Below, piece by piece: positions 36,836-47,151 of a stretch of DNA of 64,000 nt. Where the stretch lies: NCBI GenBank assembly GCA_963721445.1, contig CAVRIZ010000008.1, forward strand, positions 558,001 to 622,000, in the 5' to 3' direction. The DNA comes from DAIOEK01 sp963721445 (lineage in GTDB: Bacteria; Chloroflexota; Anaerolineae; Anaerolineales; Anaerolineaceae). Numbering within the stretch: position 1 is the first letter of the stretch; the number at the start of each line of letters is the position of its first letter. Position numbers and translations under genes: made by a program. The notes beneath the pieces are model-generated. The model was not told the DNA's origin. It was given only the letters and a program-made list of their open reading frames with translations, and made no database searches.

Positions 36836-37258
36836 TCAAAGGATTTGAATGTCAACCGGTGCAGACAGGCCATCCCGAATTAGAAATGCTTTCAACAGCC
36901 AATGATCACGATCCATATACCAGATCAAGGAGTAGGTATCTGGATAATACGATTCCTCGATATCAGTCGAGGAAGGAAAGGTTGGTCCTTGAGGATGGCT
37001 GTGATAGATGGCGAGCATTACCAATCCCGATCGCTCGATCTGCATCATCGCCTGAAACTGCGATTGTGGATCCATACGGTAACGTATTGGGCTGTGCAAT
37101 ATGTTCTCAACCGGGTAATGTTTGCGAACCAATCCGGTTCCATCCGCAGCCAGGATACCGCAAGCTTCTTCGGGGGCATTCTTCCGCACCCACGACCTCA
37201 TTACCGATTTCATATATGCAGACATCCGGATCGGTGGTAGCACTGGCCAAGGATTCAT
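36836..37258 (-). CDS. JAMM/MPN+ metalloprotease
   Basis: 140-residue zinc isopeptidase-like protein. The full JAMM signature is present: Glu30/31 in APEEACGIL, then H86-S-H88, seven residues, Ser96 and Asp99 (HSHPQGPTFPSSTD). Bacterial members of this kind (for example QbsD, Mec+) cut residues off the C-terminus of ThiS/MoaD-like sulfur carriers to expose Gly-Gly. The window contains such a carrier with a tail (15574-15804). No signal peptide. The gene begins 17 bases after the upstream membrane-protein gene and precedes plsY. Confidence 0.9.
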   Translation of the reverse strand: MNPWPVLPPIRMSAYMKSVMRSWVRKNAPEEACGILAADGTGLVRKHYPVENILHSPIRYRMDPQSQFQAMMQIERSGLVMLAIYHSHPQGPTFPSSTDIEESYYPDTYSLIWYMDRDHWLLKAFLIRDGLSAPVDIQIL

Positions 37259-37274
37259 CGTATCGGGTAACCTT

Positions 37275-38087
37275 TCACGCCAGCAGCAAAGTCAGGATTA
37301 TGGTTGCCACGATGGCGCCTGCCGGTTCGATGAAGTCCTGCCGGGAAAGTGGATGATGGATCGCCCTGTCTGCCAGACTGATCGCCGCATAGAGGACCCC
37401 GACCAGGAGGAAACCAAACTGAAGAAAATTGAAAGGCAGGTAGTGGAGTGCGATGGCAATTTGTCCGCAGAGTAATCCAATCGCGATAGACCAACCATAT
37501 AACCAGCGTCCCTCAGACGATTGATAGAGGGACCGCAGGGTCAACAATCCGGCGGTGAACATCACTGCTGGAACAACCAGATACAACCGTGTTCCAGAAA
37601 AGCGCAGACCCGCGGTAAGGACAACAAAAAGCGCATAGGATAAACCGGCCAGACCGATCAATGCGACCTGTGCCCGGCTGCCTATAGGCTGTACTGAGAA
37701 AAATTCGCCCCAGAATACGAGTGTCAGTAAAATACCACCCAGGATGTAGACCATCCACCAGGCAGCTCCGGAAGGAAGGGCGTAGAGGGGAACACCGATC
37801 ACCCAGGCGGTCAGGGCTGGGAGCAGCCAGTGCTGAATCCGCTGGCGGGGTTCAAGCGCAGGATAATCTGCCAATAACCAATCCATCCCGGCAATGGCGA
37901 GAACTGCCACTCCCAGCCAGATCATATTTCGGAAATTGATGGAAAGAGGTAGGAAAAAGCCGGGTAATTAAATCGCGAACTGGTTCCCAGGCTGGCGAAT
38001 GAACTGACTCACCGCATATACCAGTAAGATGGTAGCGATCAATACACTCATCCTGGAAGAGTCAGGCTTGATGGATTTCTTTTCCAT
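37275..38087 (-). CDS. Multi-spanning membrane protein, interrupted by an in-frame stop
   Basis: The main open frame (37925-37275, 216 residues) has about seven hydrophobic segments. The same frame continues upstream through one TAA (37968-37970) to a good start at 38087: MEKKSIKPDSSRMSVLIATILLVYAV..QFAI, stop, LPGFFLPLSINFRN, then the main frame. The upstream part is itself a membrane helix followed by polar residues, so one C-to-T change (CAA to TAA) probably split a 270-residue protein. If the stop is real, a 39-residue peptide and a truncated protein are made. I do not recognise the family with certainty; the plan recalls DUF5656-like proteins of Chloroflexota. It precedes the JAMM gene. 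Confidence 0.65.
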
Positions 38088-38134
38088 AGCTGTAATTCTA
38101 CCCGGATTCAGCTTGTGGTAAAATTAAAATTTGT

Positions 38135-39148
38135 ATGAACACCCTTGCCTGGAAGAACCTTCAAGACCTCCGTCCAAAAATCATCCCCAGCCTCCGGGCT
38201 GGTTTTGATGCTGTTGCAAACCATATCTGGTTGATTCTGCTCCCGGTTCTCGTTGACCTACTAATTTGGCTGGGTCCGCACCTTGCTGTTCAAAAATTGA
38301 TAGAGCCATTACTGCTTCAGATGAGCCAGATGCCCGTAATGGAAAACAGCGCCATGACAGAAAGCATCAATGCCGCGCAAGCTATCTGGTCTACCATCTC
38401 AGAACATTTCAACTTGACTATGGCATTACGATCCTTTCCGGTAGGGACACCCAGCCTGATGTCAAACTGGCTTCCATTGGCTACCCCATTTGGCAAGCCA
38501 ATCGTTGTGGAAGTACAATCTACAGTAGATGCAATTGGTTGGTGGCTCATTCTAAGTCTGATCGGGTTGATGATCGGAAGTCTCTTTTTCAGTCTGGTCG
38601 CCCGGGTAACCGGGAAAGATAAGTTACCGATCAACGCAGGCAGCCTGGGTTGGGTGACCTGGCAATCTCTCTTGATGGTGATCTTCGTAGTGGCTGCCAT
38701 CGCATTACTGAGCATCCCTGTTTTGGTAGTTTTGGGTTCTCTCACCTTGATCAACCCTATATTGGGACAGGGAGCACTCTTTCTGGGTGGGTTACTGTTG
38801 GTCTGGTTAATTGTTCCACTGATCTTCACTCCGCATGGGATCTTTGCCTTGCGATTGCCTTTTATCCGTGCTCTTGCGACCAGCGTCCAAGTCGTTCGAT
38901 ACACCTACTCCGGGACTGGATTCTTCTTACTTCTCCTGGTTGTGATCAGCCAGGGGTTGGATATGTTATGGCAGGTACCCAAAGAAACGTCCTGGTTAAC
39001 GCTGGTCGGAATAATCGGCCACGCATTCGTCAATACAGGCATATTGGCTGCCAGTTTTGTTTATTTTCGCGATAGTCTGCGCTTTGTGCAGGAATTCCTC
39101 GTCCAAGCACAACAAATGCAACAAGCCATGTCGGATGTAGTGAAGTAA
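38135..39148 (+). CDS. Conserved membrane protein upstream of gyrB
   Basis: 337 residues, about six membrane helices (around residues 28-48, 130-155, 172-197, 205-230, 260-280 and 290-310) with a polar loop between the first two. No enzymatic motif is visible and I do not recognise the family. It ends 16 bases before the gyrB start and is probably cotranscribed with it. AT-rich TAAAAT boxes lie within 16 bases of the ATG, but no clear -35 box. Confidence 0.75.
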   Translation: MNTLAWKNLQDLRPKIIPSLRAGFDAVANHIWLILLPVLVDLLIWLGPHLAVQKLIEPLLLQMSQMPVMENSAMTESINAAQAIWSTISEHFNLTMALRSFPVGTPSLMSNWLPLATPFGKPIVVEVQSTVDAIGWWLILSLIGLMIGSLFFSLVARVTGKDKLPINAGSLGWVTWQSLLMVIFVVAAIALLSIPVLVVLGSLTLINPILGQGALFLGGLLLVWLIVPLIFTPHGIFALRLPFIRALATSVQVVRYTYSGTGFFLLLLVVISQGLDMLWQVPKETSWLTLVGIIGHAFVNTGILAASFVYFRDSLRFVQEFLVQAQQMQQAMSDVVK

Positions 39149-39164
39149 GGTCGGGAGGTTAAGA

Positions 39165-41087
<1,923 letters not shown>

Positions 41088-41106
41088 TATGGGGGGCAAG
41101 AAACCA

Positions 41107-41122
41107 GAAACCTGAGACCAGA
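41107..41122 (+). repeat. 16-base direct repeat, copy 1
   Basis: GAAACCTGAGACCAGA, identical to 42031-42046. The two copies lie in the intergenic regions on either side of the M23 peptidase gene, in the same orientation. Confidence 0.6.
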
Positions 41123-41143
41123 TATTAGGTTATGGATACAGGT

Positions 41144-41168
41144 AAACCGGCCGGAAGGTCGGTTTTAT
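41144..41168 (+). terminator. Rho-independent terminator of gyrB
   Basis: AAACCGGCC (41144-41152), loop GGAA, GGTCGGTTT (41157-41165; one G-U pair), followed by TTATTATTT. Confidence 0.75.
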
Positions 41169-41231
41169 TATTTCCTTTACCATCTTACCGTAGGTTGGGT
41201 TGAGGGTGATCATCTACAACCCAACACCAGG

Positions 41232-41912
41232 CTACAATTTGCGAATCCGCTCTTCCGCGGTGGGGATGCCATTCTCCACGGAGTGCCAGGTTCCATCCTT
41301 GAACACCTCATAATCGCGAAAACAACAGGGGATGCCCTTCGCTTTCCAGGGATCAAGATTGTCCATCAACTGGAAGTGCAGGTGGGGTGCGGTCGAGTTG
41401 CCGGAATGCCCGACATTGGCCAGATGCTGTCCGGGAACGATCTTATCCCCCGCTGCCACCCGCACCGATCCGTTTTGCAAATGGGCGTACAGAACAAATC
41501 CATCCGCAGATTCGACCATGATCGAGTTGCCGGTGAGGACGCGGAGATCGGGCATCCGTCTGGAATTGAAATCCCTCGCGTTTTTGAACATGTTGAACAG
41601 ATCACGAGCGGGGTGGGCGGGGTCGCGCTCGAGAGTGCCATCCTGCGCCTGGACGACCGTGCCGGCGGTCGCTGCATAGATGGGTTTGCCCCAGCCATAA
41701 CATTTATTCAAAGGGACACCCAAAATCAGGTAATGAAACAAACTCACCTGATAAAACTGCTTGCTGGTGCCGTCCGGTTCCACACCAAGGAAGTCGAAGG
41801 CATACGTCTGCCCTAGTTGATCGGTGCCGTGACTGGGGATCCTGGTACCGGGGGTGTTGGGGGCGATCCACTCACCCCGGAGAGGAAAATCGACAATGAC
41901 TGGAGTATCCAT
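41232..41912 (-). CDS. M23 family metallopeptidase (LytM-like)
   Basis: 226 residues with a lysostaphin-type fold. Metal residues are H and D in SHGTDQLGQTYAFDF and the HLHF motif near residue 188 (SAPHLHFQL-like STAPHLHF); NSIMVESADGFVLYAHLQ and LANVGHSGNS are typical. No signal peptide is visible, although these enzymes usually cut peptidoglycan outside the cell, so the enzyme may act inside or on another peptide. It stands alone, flanked by 16-base repeats. No ribosome site is clear before the ATG at 41912. Confidence 0.85.
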   Translation of the reverse strand: MDTPVIVDFPLRGEWIAPNTPGTRIPSHGTDQLGQTYAFDFLGVEPDGTSKQFYQVSLFHYLILGVPLNKCYGWGKPIYAATAGTVVQAQDGTLERDPAHPARDLFNMFKNARDFNSRRMPDLRVLTGNSIMVESADGFVLYAHLQNGSVRVAAGDKIVPGQHLANVGHSGNSTAPHLHFQLMDNLDPWKAKGIPCCFRDYEVFKDGTWHSVENGIPTAEERIRKL

Positions 41913-42030
41913 GGAAGCGTCCTGTGATAATGGATTCGTATCGTTAATTGTACTTTGAAAATATATCGGGATTCAGTTAGTCGCCCAGGACCTAACCTAT
42001 CATCTTATTATTACCCTATACAAACAATCG

Positions 42031-42046
42031 GAAACCTGAGACCAGA
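42031..42046 (+). repeat. 16-base direct repeat, copy 2
   Basis: GAAACCTGAGACCAGA, identical to 41107-41122, 924 bases apart. See the first copy. Confidence 0.6.
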
Positions 42047-42109
42047 GAACAGAAAGAGTAATAATTAAATAGGCAACCGCTTATCTTCCACTTATATCTA
42101 ATTCTCCTA

Positions 42110-42138
42110 TAGACATAGCAATCATTTCATTGTATGAT
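42110..42138 (+). promoter_or_regulatory. Promoter of the HTH-domain gene
   Basis: TAGACA (42110-42115), 17 bases, TATGAT (42133-42138). TGTAGTATT at 42144-42152 overlaps the expected transcript start and may be an operator. Confidence 0.55.
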
Positions 42139-42171
42139 TAACTTGTAGTATTTTCATTAACGAGGTGGGAT

Positions 42172-42612
42172 ATGGCGATTGACAAGTCCGGATTGGATAT
42201 ATATATTCCCCCATGGCAGGCAGCCCGCCAGCTCGGAATGGACATGGATTCGATCACTCAAGCTATCCACCAGGGAAAACTTCATGCCGCAGTGATGACG
42301 GATGGCACGATCGGTATCAGCCAGCAGAGTGTGAATGCCCTACTCCCCAGGGAAGCCTTGCCCGAGTACCAGGAGAACAAGCAATTACAGGGAGTACCCA
42401 TCAGCATCAATGAAGCCGGGCGGAAGTACCATCTCAATACTTCCACCCTGACCCGCTGGATGCAGCGCGGATTGATCGCGCAATTGGGGAAAGCAGGCAA
42501 TAAAACCCTTTTGGATGAAGCAGATGTAGCGTATTGCGCCAGGGTGTACGAACAGAACAAAGGTCAGGGCAAATGGGCGTTTGATTCATCCGGTCGCCCA
42601 TACAAGAATTAG
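42172..42612 (+). CDS. Protein with two helix-turn-helix (MerR/excisionase-like) domains
   Basis: 146 residues. Two similar segments, YIPPWQAARQLGMDMDSITQAIHQGKL (about 11-37) and ISINEAGRKYHLNTSTLTRWMQRGLI (about 80-105), both match the excisionase/HTH_17 plan (a helix, then helix-turn-helix, then a wing with a basic residue). It is likely a DNA-binding regulator; ligands and targets are unknown. GAGGTGGG precedes the ATG. The flanking regions are AT-rich and carry three copies of TGTAGTA(T/A)T. Confidence 0.72.
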   Translation: MAIDKSGLDIYIPPWQAARQLGMDMDSITQAIHQGKLHAAVMTDGTIGISQQSVNALLPREALPEYQENKQLQGVPISINEAGRKYHLNTSTLTRWMQRGLIAQLGKAGNKTLLDEADVAYCARVYEQNKGQGKWAFDSSGRPYKN

Positions 42613-42943
42613 TATTCTACTCCATGTTATTACTATTATGTAGTATTACTGTACACTCGTATAATTCTCAATAAACGTAATATATTATTACTACATGTAT
42701 CGCTATATTTGTAGCGTTATCACTCTTATACACCCATTTTCAATGAATATTGGGAGTCAATCCCACCAATTATGCTGTGAACGAACACCTCGAGCAATTT
42801 CCCGTTTTTACTTGACTGTGTAATCTTGTTTATCCATAATTATTGGATTGTGCAGCGAGTGGACTAGCCTCTGTGGTTTCCTTTGAAAGTCCCCCGTCCC
42901 CTATTCTTCTCAGATAATTCATTTCAATGAAAGGATGGCAAGT
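42613..42943. other. AT-rich 330-base intergenic region with inverted repeats
   Basis: No gene is seen. It holds TGTAGTATT at 42639-42647, its reverse complement core TACTACA at 42689-42695, the palindrome GTAATA-TAT-TATTAC (42677-42691), and a small hairpin CGCTA-TATTTG-TAGCG (42700-42715). The right half holds the promoter of the next gene. The motif copies match the one in front of the HTH gene. Confidence 0.5.
42812..42840 (+). promoter_or_regulatory. Promoter of the membrane-protein gene at 42944
   Basis: TTGACT (42812-42817), 17 bases, CATAAT (42835-42840). The leader would be about 97 bases. Confidence 0.55.
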
Positions 42944-43634
42944 ATGAATTCTCAGTTTTTAACGATGATCTGGTGGGTGGTAGGCGCAGGTGTTCTGGGG
43001 TTTGTGATCACTGAGCTATTTGTAAGTGTGATGAAACTTTCCCGGAACAAATTCCTCATTCCTTATGTTCTCTTCGTGTCCATATTTCTATACGCATTTA
43101 TCACTCTCAATCAGATCGATCTTGCCGCAATACTTGCCAAAAACTTGCTCTGGGGGATTTTGGCTGGTCTTCTGACAAGCATTATCCTGGTCAGACACGT
43201 CCGATCACAACCCCGCTCCCGAAAACCGGGTGATCAAAGCCTGGCTTTCGACCTTGGCTGGGCGGGATTGATTTATGGATTTATCGATGGGGCGTTCCTG
43301 AATGTGATGCCAGTCATTGCGATGTATGTTGCAACCAGTGGGTTTAGCTGGGCTACGACCATTTTTGGAAGAATCGCAGTTGGCGCAATCGGATTGGCAG
43401 CCAGTTTATTGGTTGCTTTGCTGTACCATTTGGGTTATCCCGAATTTCGGACCAAGAAAGTGCGTTTTGTTTTCCTTGGCAACAGTGTCATAACTCTGGC
43501 TTATATCCTTGAGTGGAAATCCACTGGGAAGCCTTCTCAGCCACCCGCTCATGCATATGGCTGCCGTTTTACAGGGTCCGGAAACAACGGTCCAACTTCC
43601 CCCGCATTACCAGGCTGAAGGTAATCAGGTATAA
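42944..43634 (+). CDS. Multi-spanning membrane protein (frameshifted near 3' end)
   Basis: About 229 residues with six or seven helices. The start at 42944 is chosen because AAAGGA lies about 10 bases upstream; an ATG at 42935 is too close to that site. The open frame runs to 43618 but its last 40 residues are unusual; skipping one base near 43511 after LAYIL gives SGNPLGSLLSHPLMHMAAVL and then QGPETTVQLPPHYQAEG, ending at 43634, which reads like a conserved, folded tail with HPLMH and HY. Function unknown. Confidence 0.7.
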
Positions 43635-43676
43635 CTTGTAGATTGGAATTTATCCGATCACATTCCTGTGCTTCAA

Positions 43677-43704
43677 TCGATCCTCGCCATCGAGGGTCGA
43701 TTTT
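43677..43704 (+). terminator. Rho-independent terminator after the 42944 gene
   Basis: TCGATCCTCG (43677-43686), loop CCAT, CGAGGGTCGA (43691-43700, one T-G pair), followed by TTTTGTTT. The rest of the gap up to 43866 holds nothing I recognise. Confidence 0.7.
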
Positions 43705-43866
43705 GTTTCCTGTCTTTTATCGCCAGAACGCGTTTCATTTCCGGGATCCATTCGGGTATATCCACCTACTTAGACAACCGTTGGTTCAGGTCGATCATCC
43801 CTGTTACACTACGAATGGAAACAGGATATTTCAGATTTTATGAAATCCAATATTAGTGGAGTGGAT

Positions 43867-44421
43867 ATGAGAAAATTATCGGTATTCAACCTGGTCACCC
43901 TGGAAGGATTCTTTGAAGGACCAAACCATGACATCTCCTGGCACCGTGTAGATTCTGAATTCAATGATTTCGCCGGTGATCTGACCGGGTCTTCAGACAC
44001 ATTGTTGTTCGGACGGGTAACCTATCAGCTTATGGAACGGTACTGGCCAACCCCGGATGCTCAGAAGACTGACCCAGTCATGGCTGGCTTGATGAATCAC
44101 ACTCCGAAAGTCGTTTTCTCCAGGACTTTACAGGCGGTTACCTGGGAGAATTCAACGTTACACCATGGAGACCTGGTTAAAGAAATCAAACAGCTTAAGC
44201 AATTGTCAGGGAAAAATATTACCATCCTTGGCAGCGGCACGATCGTTTCGGCGCTGGCTCCACTCGGATTGATCGACGAATATCAATTCTTGCTCAATCC
44301 AATCATCCTGGGCGAAGGTACACCTATGTTCAACGGAATAAAAAATAGGATCAATTTCAAGCTGGTGCAATCCAGGGCATTTCATTCTGGGAATGTGTTA
44401 CTTGTATATCAGCCTGGGTAA
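43867..44421 (+). CDS. Dihydrofolate reductase family protein (RibD C-terminal type)
   Basis: 184-residue protein of the RibD C-terminal/DHFR-like fold, common as a stand-alone small reductase. Landmarks are LSVFNLVTLEGFFEG, DTLLFGRVTYQLMERYWP, KVVFSRTL, ITILGSGTIVSALAPLGLIDEYQFLLNPIILGEG (NADPH-binding and dimer segment, cited in part) and LVQSRAFHSGNVLLVY. The start at 43867 has GGAG upstream; an earlier ATG at 43840 lacks a site. The physiological substrate is unknown; trimethoprim-sensitive DHFR activity should not be assumed. Confidence 0.88.
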   Translation: MRKLSVFNLVTLEGFFEGPNHDISWHRVDSEFNDFAGDLTGSSDTLLFGRVTYQLMERYWPTPDAQKTDPVMAGLMNHTPKVVFSRTLQAVTWENSTLHHGDLVKEIKQLKQLSGKNITILGSGTIVSALAPLGLIDEYQFLLNPIILGEGTPMFNGIKNRINFKLVQSRAFHSGNVLLVYQPG

Positions 44422-44494
44422 GCCATTTCTCAACTATAAATTAGGAAATTGGTTGTGCTTCAGGTCAATCACAACCAATAGGTAAAGGAATACT

Positions 44495-44776
44495 ATGACA
44501 GAAATCCCAACGATAAGGATCAAGCGTCAGGATTTATATGATCAAGCTCTACCAAGCGGATTGGCAGCTCCGGCAAGGAGGGCACTGATTGAGGCAGGGT
44601 ATACGACCCTTGCTTTGCTGGCGGGTGCCAGCGAGGCTCAGATCGAACGTCTGCACGGAATAGGACCGAATGCACTCAATCTATTGCGGTCTACCCTCCA
44701 TGCAAATGGTTTGTCATTTGCGAATGAAAGCAATGGTCACGCAGAGATCCGTTCCGTAGTTAAAAACCCAATCTGA
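44495..44776 (+). CDS. Small helix-hairpin-helix protein
   Basis: 93 residues. The centre (about 22-70: LAAPARRALIEAGYTTLALLAGASEAQIERLHGIGPNALNLL, in parts) matches an HhH/RNA polymerase alpha-CTD-like helical fold, with LHGIGPNAL as the hairpin. Such proteins bind DNA or pair with DUF1801-type proteins. GTAAAGGAATACT precedes the ATG. It ends 26 bases from the convergent Gfo/Idh gene. Confidence 0.75.
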   Translation: MTEIPTIRIKRQDLYDQALPSGLAAPARRALIEAGYTTLALLAGASEAQIERLHGIGPNALNLLRSTLHANGLSFANESNGHAEIRSVVKNPI

Positions 44777-44802
44777 CCTGTTATTGATATCTCTGAAATC
44801 GA

Positions 44803-45712
44803 TTATTCTCCTGAAATAGCTTCCACCATTTCCTGGGTCTTGATGGAATCCCAGGCATTGGTAAGGGGTTGCTCGCGGGTTGCGACGCAATCCAGAAAAT
44901 GCTGGATCTCGCTCCGAAATCCGCGACCAGTGGTGGTATCTTTCCCGGAATCATAATCCTCGCGCCAGATTCGCTGCTCATCACCTTGGGAGATCTGCAA
45001 CTGGCGAAACGCGTCCACCTCCATGGTCAGACCCATCTCCTGCCAGTAGATACTGCTCACGCCATTGTCCAGCCCGCATGGAAGTGATGACCTGAGCGAT
45101 CCCACCACCATCTAAAGAGACAATGGCGGTAGCGCCGGTGAACTCTTTCTCGGCACGCAACTCGGTGTGAATGACCTTACCTTCCCCGCAGTAATAACGG
45201 AGTGTATCCACCAGGTGGATGGTATCGTCGTATAAATGTCCGCGGACGGTATCATGAAATGGTTTGACGCGCAGTTTGGTAAAGATGGCTTGTTCCACTT
45301 TTCGATTGCCCCAATATTCTTTCGCCCTCTGGTGGAGGGGTGCAAACCTCCGGTTGAATCCAACCATCAGAATTCGCTGCCTTGTTTCAGCAAGTTCGGC
45401 TAATTCCTGAGTCTGACTGGCGTACAGGGTGGCTGGCTTCTCCACAAACACATCAATACTTGAATTGAGTAATGTTTTGACAAGATCAAAATGGGTGACG
45501 GATGGAGTCAGCACAAAAGCAGCATCCGGTTTCCAAGAAAGGATCTCATCGACATCCCGGGCTGTGTGTTGGATTTTCCAAACAGATTGGGTTCGCTCAA
45601 CCGTGTCTTTGGTTCGCGCATATATTTGAATTTTAATATCCGGTCGGGTGGACAGTAATGGGAGATAATATTTCTGGCAGATCCCTCCCAATCCTAGAAT
45701 GGCAATTTTCAT
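44803..45712 (-). CDS. Gfo/Idh/MocA family oxidoreductase (frameshifted)
   Basis: About 302 residues after repair. Rossmann start MKIAILGLGGICQKYYLPLL, ARTKDTVERT, then PDAAFVLTPSVTHFDLVKTLL, VFVEKPATLYASQTQEL (EKP motif) and VGFNRRFAP. Histidines in HDTVRGHLYDDTIHLVDTLRYY form the usual substrate helix. The frame breaks near 45073-45075 (GGG run on the coding strand, one base too many): ITSMR should join LDNGVSSIYWQEMGLTMEVDAF. The substrate is probably a sugar or inositol derivative, but it cannot be named. Confidence 0.85.
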
Positions 45713-45752
45713 TTTTTAGTCTCCTTGGTTTTTATAACAGGACGACCGATAA

Positions 45753-47036
45753 TTATTCGATTCTCAAAAACCGCCGGATCATCAAAAATGTTTCCCGCAT
45801 ACCATCATACACTCCCGGCAGACGATACATTGTCTCTATGCCAACGAAGAGCATGATGACCACGATCGGAACGAAGTACCAGTATCGTTTGATGTGAGAA
45901 TTAGATACCAGCCATTGTTTCCGGGTAAACCACCAGGATATCGCCACAGTCGCCGAGGATAGAACGAGATTGATCCACTGATTATTCTTGGGAAGGTCCA
46001 TCGCTTTAATTAAGATGGCAATAAGGAGGATCAGCGGTAGATGAACCAGGTATGCATACAGGGAGTAACGCCCCAAAGGTAGCAGCAACCAGCCTGTAAT
46101 TCTGTGTATCCAATGCCAGTAGCGGGTCACCAGATGAAGCATGACTGTAAAAAAACAATAGAAAGCGACTAATCGGGCAGGTCCTAAATTGACCTTGGAA
46201 AATGCTTTTGTCGATAGCCAGCGTAAATTCTCAGCGGTGATACCAAAGCTGGCAGCCACCGACGGATTCTTGATCAGATAAAAAGAAAAAATTGTCAAAA
46301 TTACGCCAACAACTGCCAGAATAAGCCATCCGCGCGGTATCGGACGGGTAAGCACTTTATTCTGCTCATATGGCTGATACCCAACCAGTAATCCGCTGAT
46401 CATCAATAGTTGGGCGGCAGAGAAATTTATAAAATTATTACTTTCAGCCAGAACCGGAAAGTTCCCTGCGCTTGGGGAAATCAAATAGGCTACATAGAAT
46501 ACAACGGAGGTCGTCAATATGATCCACTTTTTCTGCTTCTCGAGGAAAACTAGAATGAGGGGAAGGAAGAGGAAGAATAAGGCATATACCTGAAGGATTT
46601 CTGTGTATGGGTAATGTAACTTGTGAGTCATCGCTTCAATGACAATTTGAAGGGGTTGGGACATGGATAGATCTCTCGCCCATCTCAATTGTAAATGTTC
46701 GGAAATAAACAGAAAGATCAACGATGTGGTGAGTGCAATCAAATACAGATTGACACATCTGCTGGCAGCCTTCTTTACTCCTTCCCCAAGGCCATTTTTG
46801 TGGATAACCCTGTAATAAACAATACCAGCCAATAACCCGGAGAGGAATAAAAATCCTTCCGCACCAGATACCAGAAAACCGGTCCCGCCCATGATCCAAT
46901 GGATAAGTGAATAGCCAGCGGCATGATCCACGAGCATCCGGATAATAAAGTAGCCTTTTAATAGATCCAGGCGCAGGTCTCGTGAGCCGGGTGTCAGGTA
47001 AGGTTGTTCGATTGTGTTTTGGGTATCGGAGGCCAT
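45753..47036 (-). CDS. OpgC-like membrane acyltransferase
   Basis: 427 residues, about ten membrane helices, OpgC_C family. It starts with LRLDLLKGYFIIRMLVDHAAGY, the characteristic R-x-D-x-x-x-G and H segment, followed by SGAEGFLFLSGLLAGIVYYR. OpgC adds succinyl groups to periplasmic glucans in proteobacteria; relatives are acyltransferases of other envelope glycans, and the substrate here is unknown. It lies 41 bases upstream of the Gfo/Idh gene, so a shared glycan-related operon is plausible. Confidence 0.85.
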   Translation of the reverse strand: MASDTQNTIEQPYLTPGSRDLRLDLLKGYFIIRMLVDHAAGYSLIHWIMGGTGFLVSGAEGFLFLSGLLAGIVYYRVIHKNGLGEGVKKAASRCVNLYLIALTTSLIFLFISEHLQLRWARDLSMSQPLQIVIEAMTHKLHYPYTEILQVYALFFLFLPLILVFLEKQKKWIILTTSVVFYVAYLISPSAGNFPVLAESNNFINFSAAQLLMISGLLVGYQPYEQNKVLTRPIPRGWLILAVVGVILTIFSFYLIKNPSVAASFGITAENLRWLSTKAFSKVNLGPARLVAFYCFFTVMLHLVTRYWHWIHRITGWLLLPLGRYSLYAYLVHLPLILLIAILIKAMDLPKNNQWINLVLSSATVAISWWFTRKQWLVSNSHIKRYWYFVPIVVIMLFVGIETMYRLPGVYDGMRETFLMIRRFLRIE

Positions 47037-47151
47037 TGGATCCTTTGGAGAAATGTAATGATTGTATTTTACTTGATAGTCGCTGGAAAAGAATCAACCT
47101 GAGACAACAGAGATGTTGCGTTCACAATAAAAGCATGATACAACAAGCAGT

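Noticed and set aside
38317..38904. 195-codon minus-strand frame opposite the membrane protein at 38135
   Set aside because: It mirrors a strongly hydrophobic gene and has no start signal or family match.
41193..41225. Inverted repeat GGTTGGGTT ... AACCCAAC near the M23 stop
   Set aside because: The stem has a 16-base loop and no T run on either side, so it is not a convincing terminator.
43643..43856. Two short overlapping plus-strand frames after the 42944 gene
   Set aside because: They cover a terminator and the leader of the next gene, and have no ribosome site or similarity that I can see.
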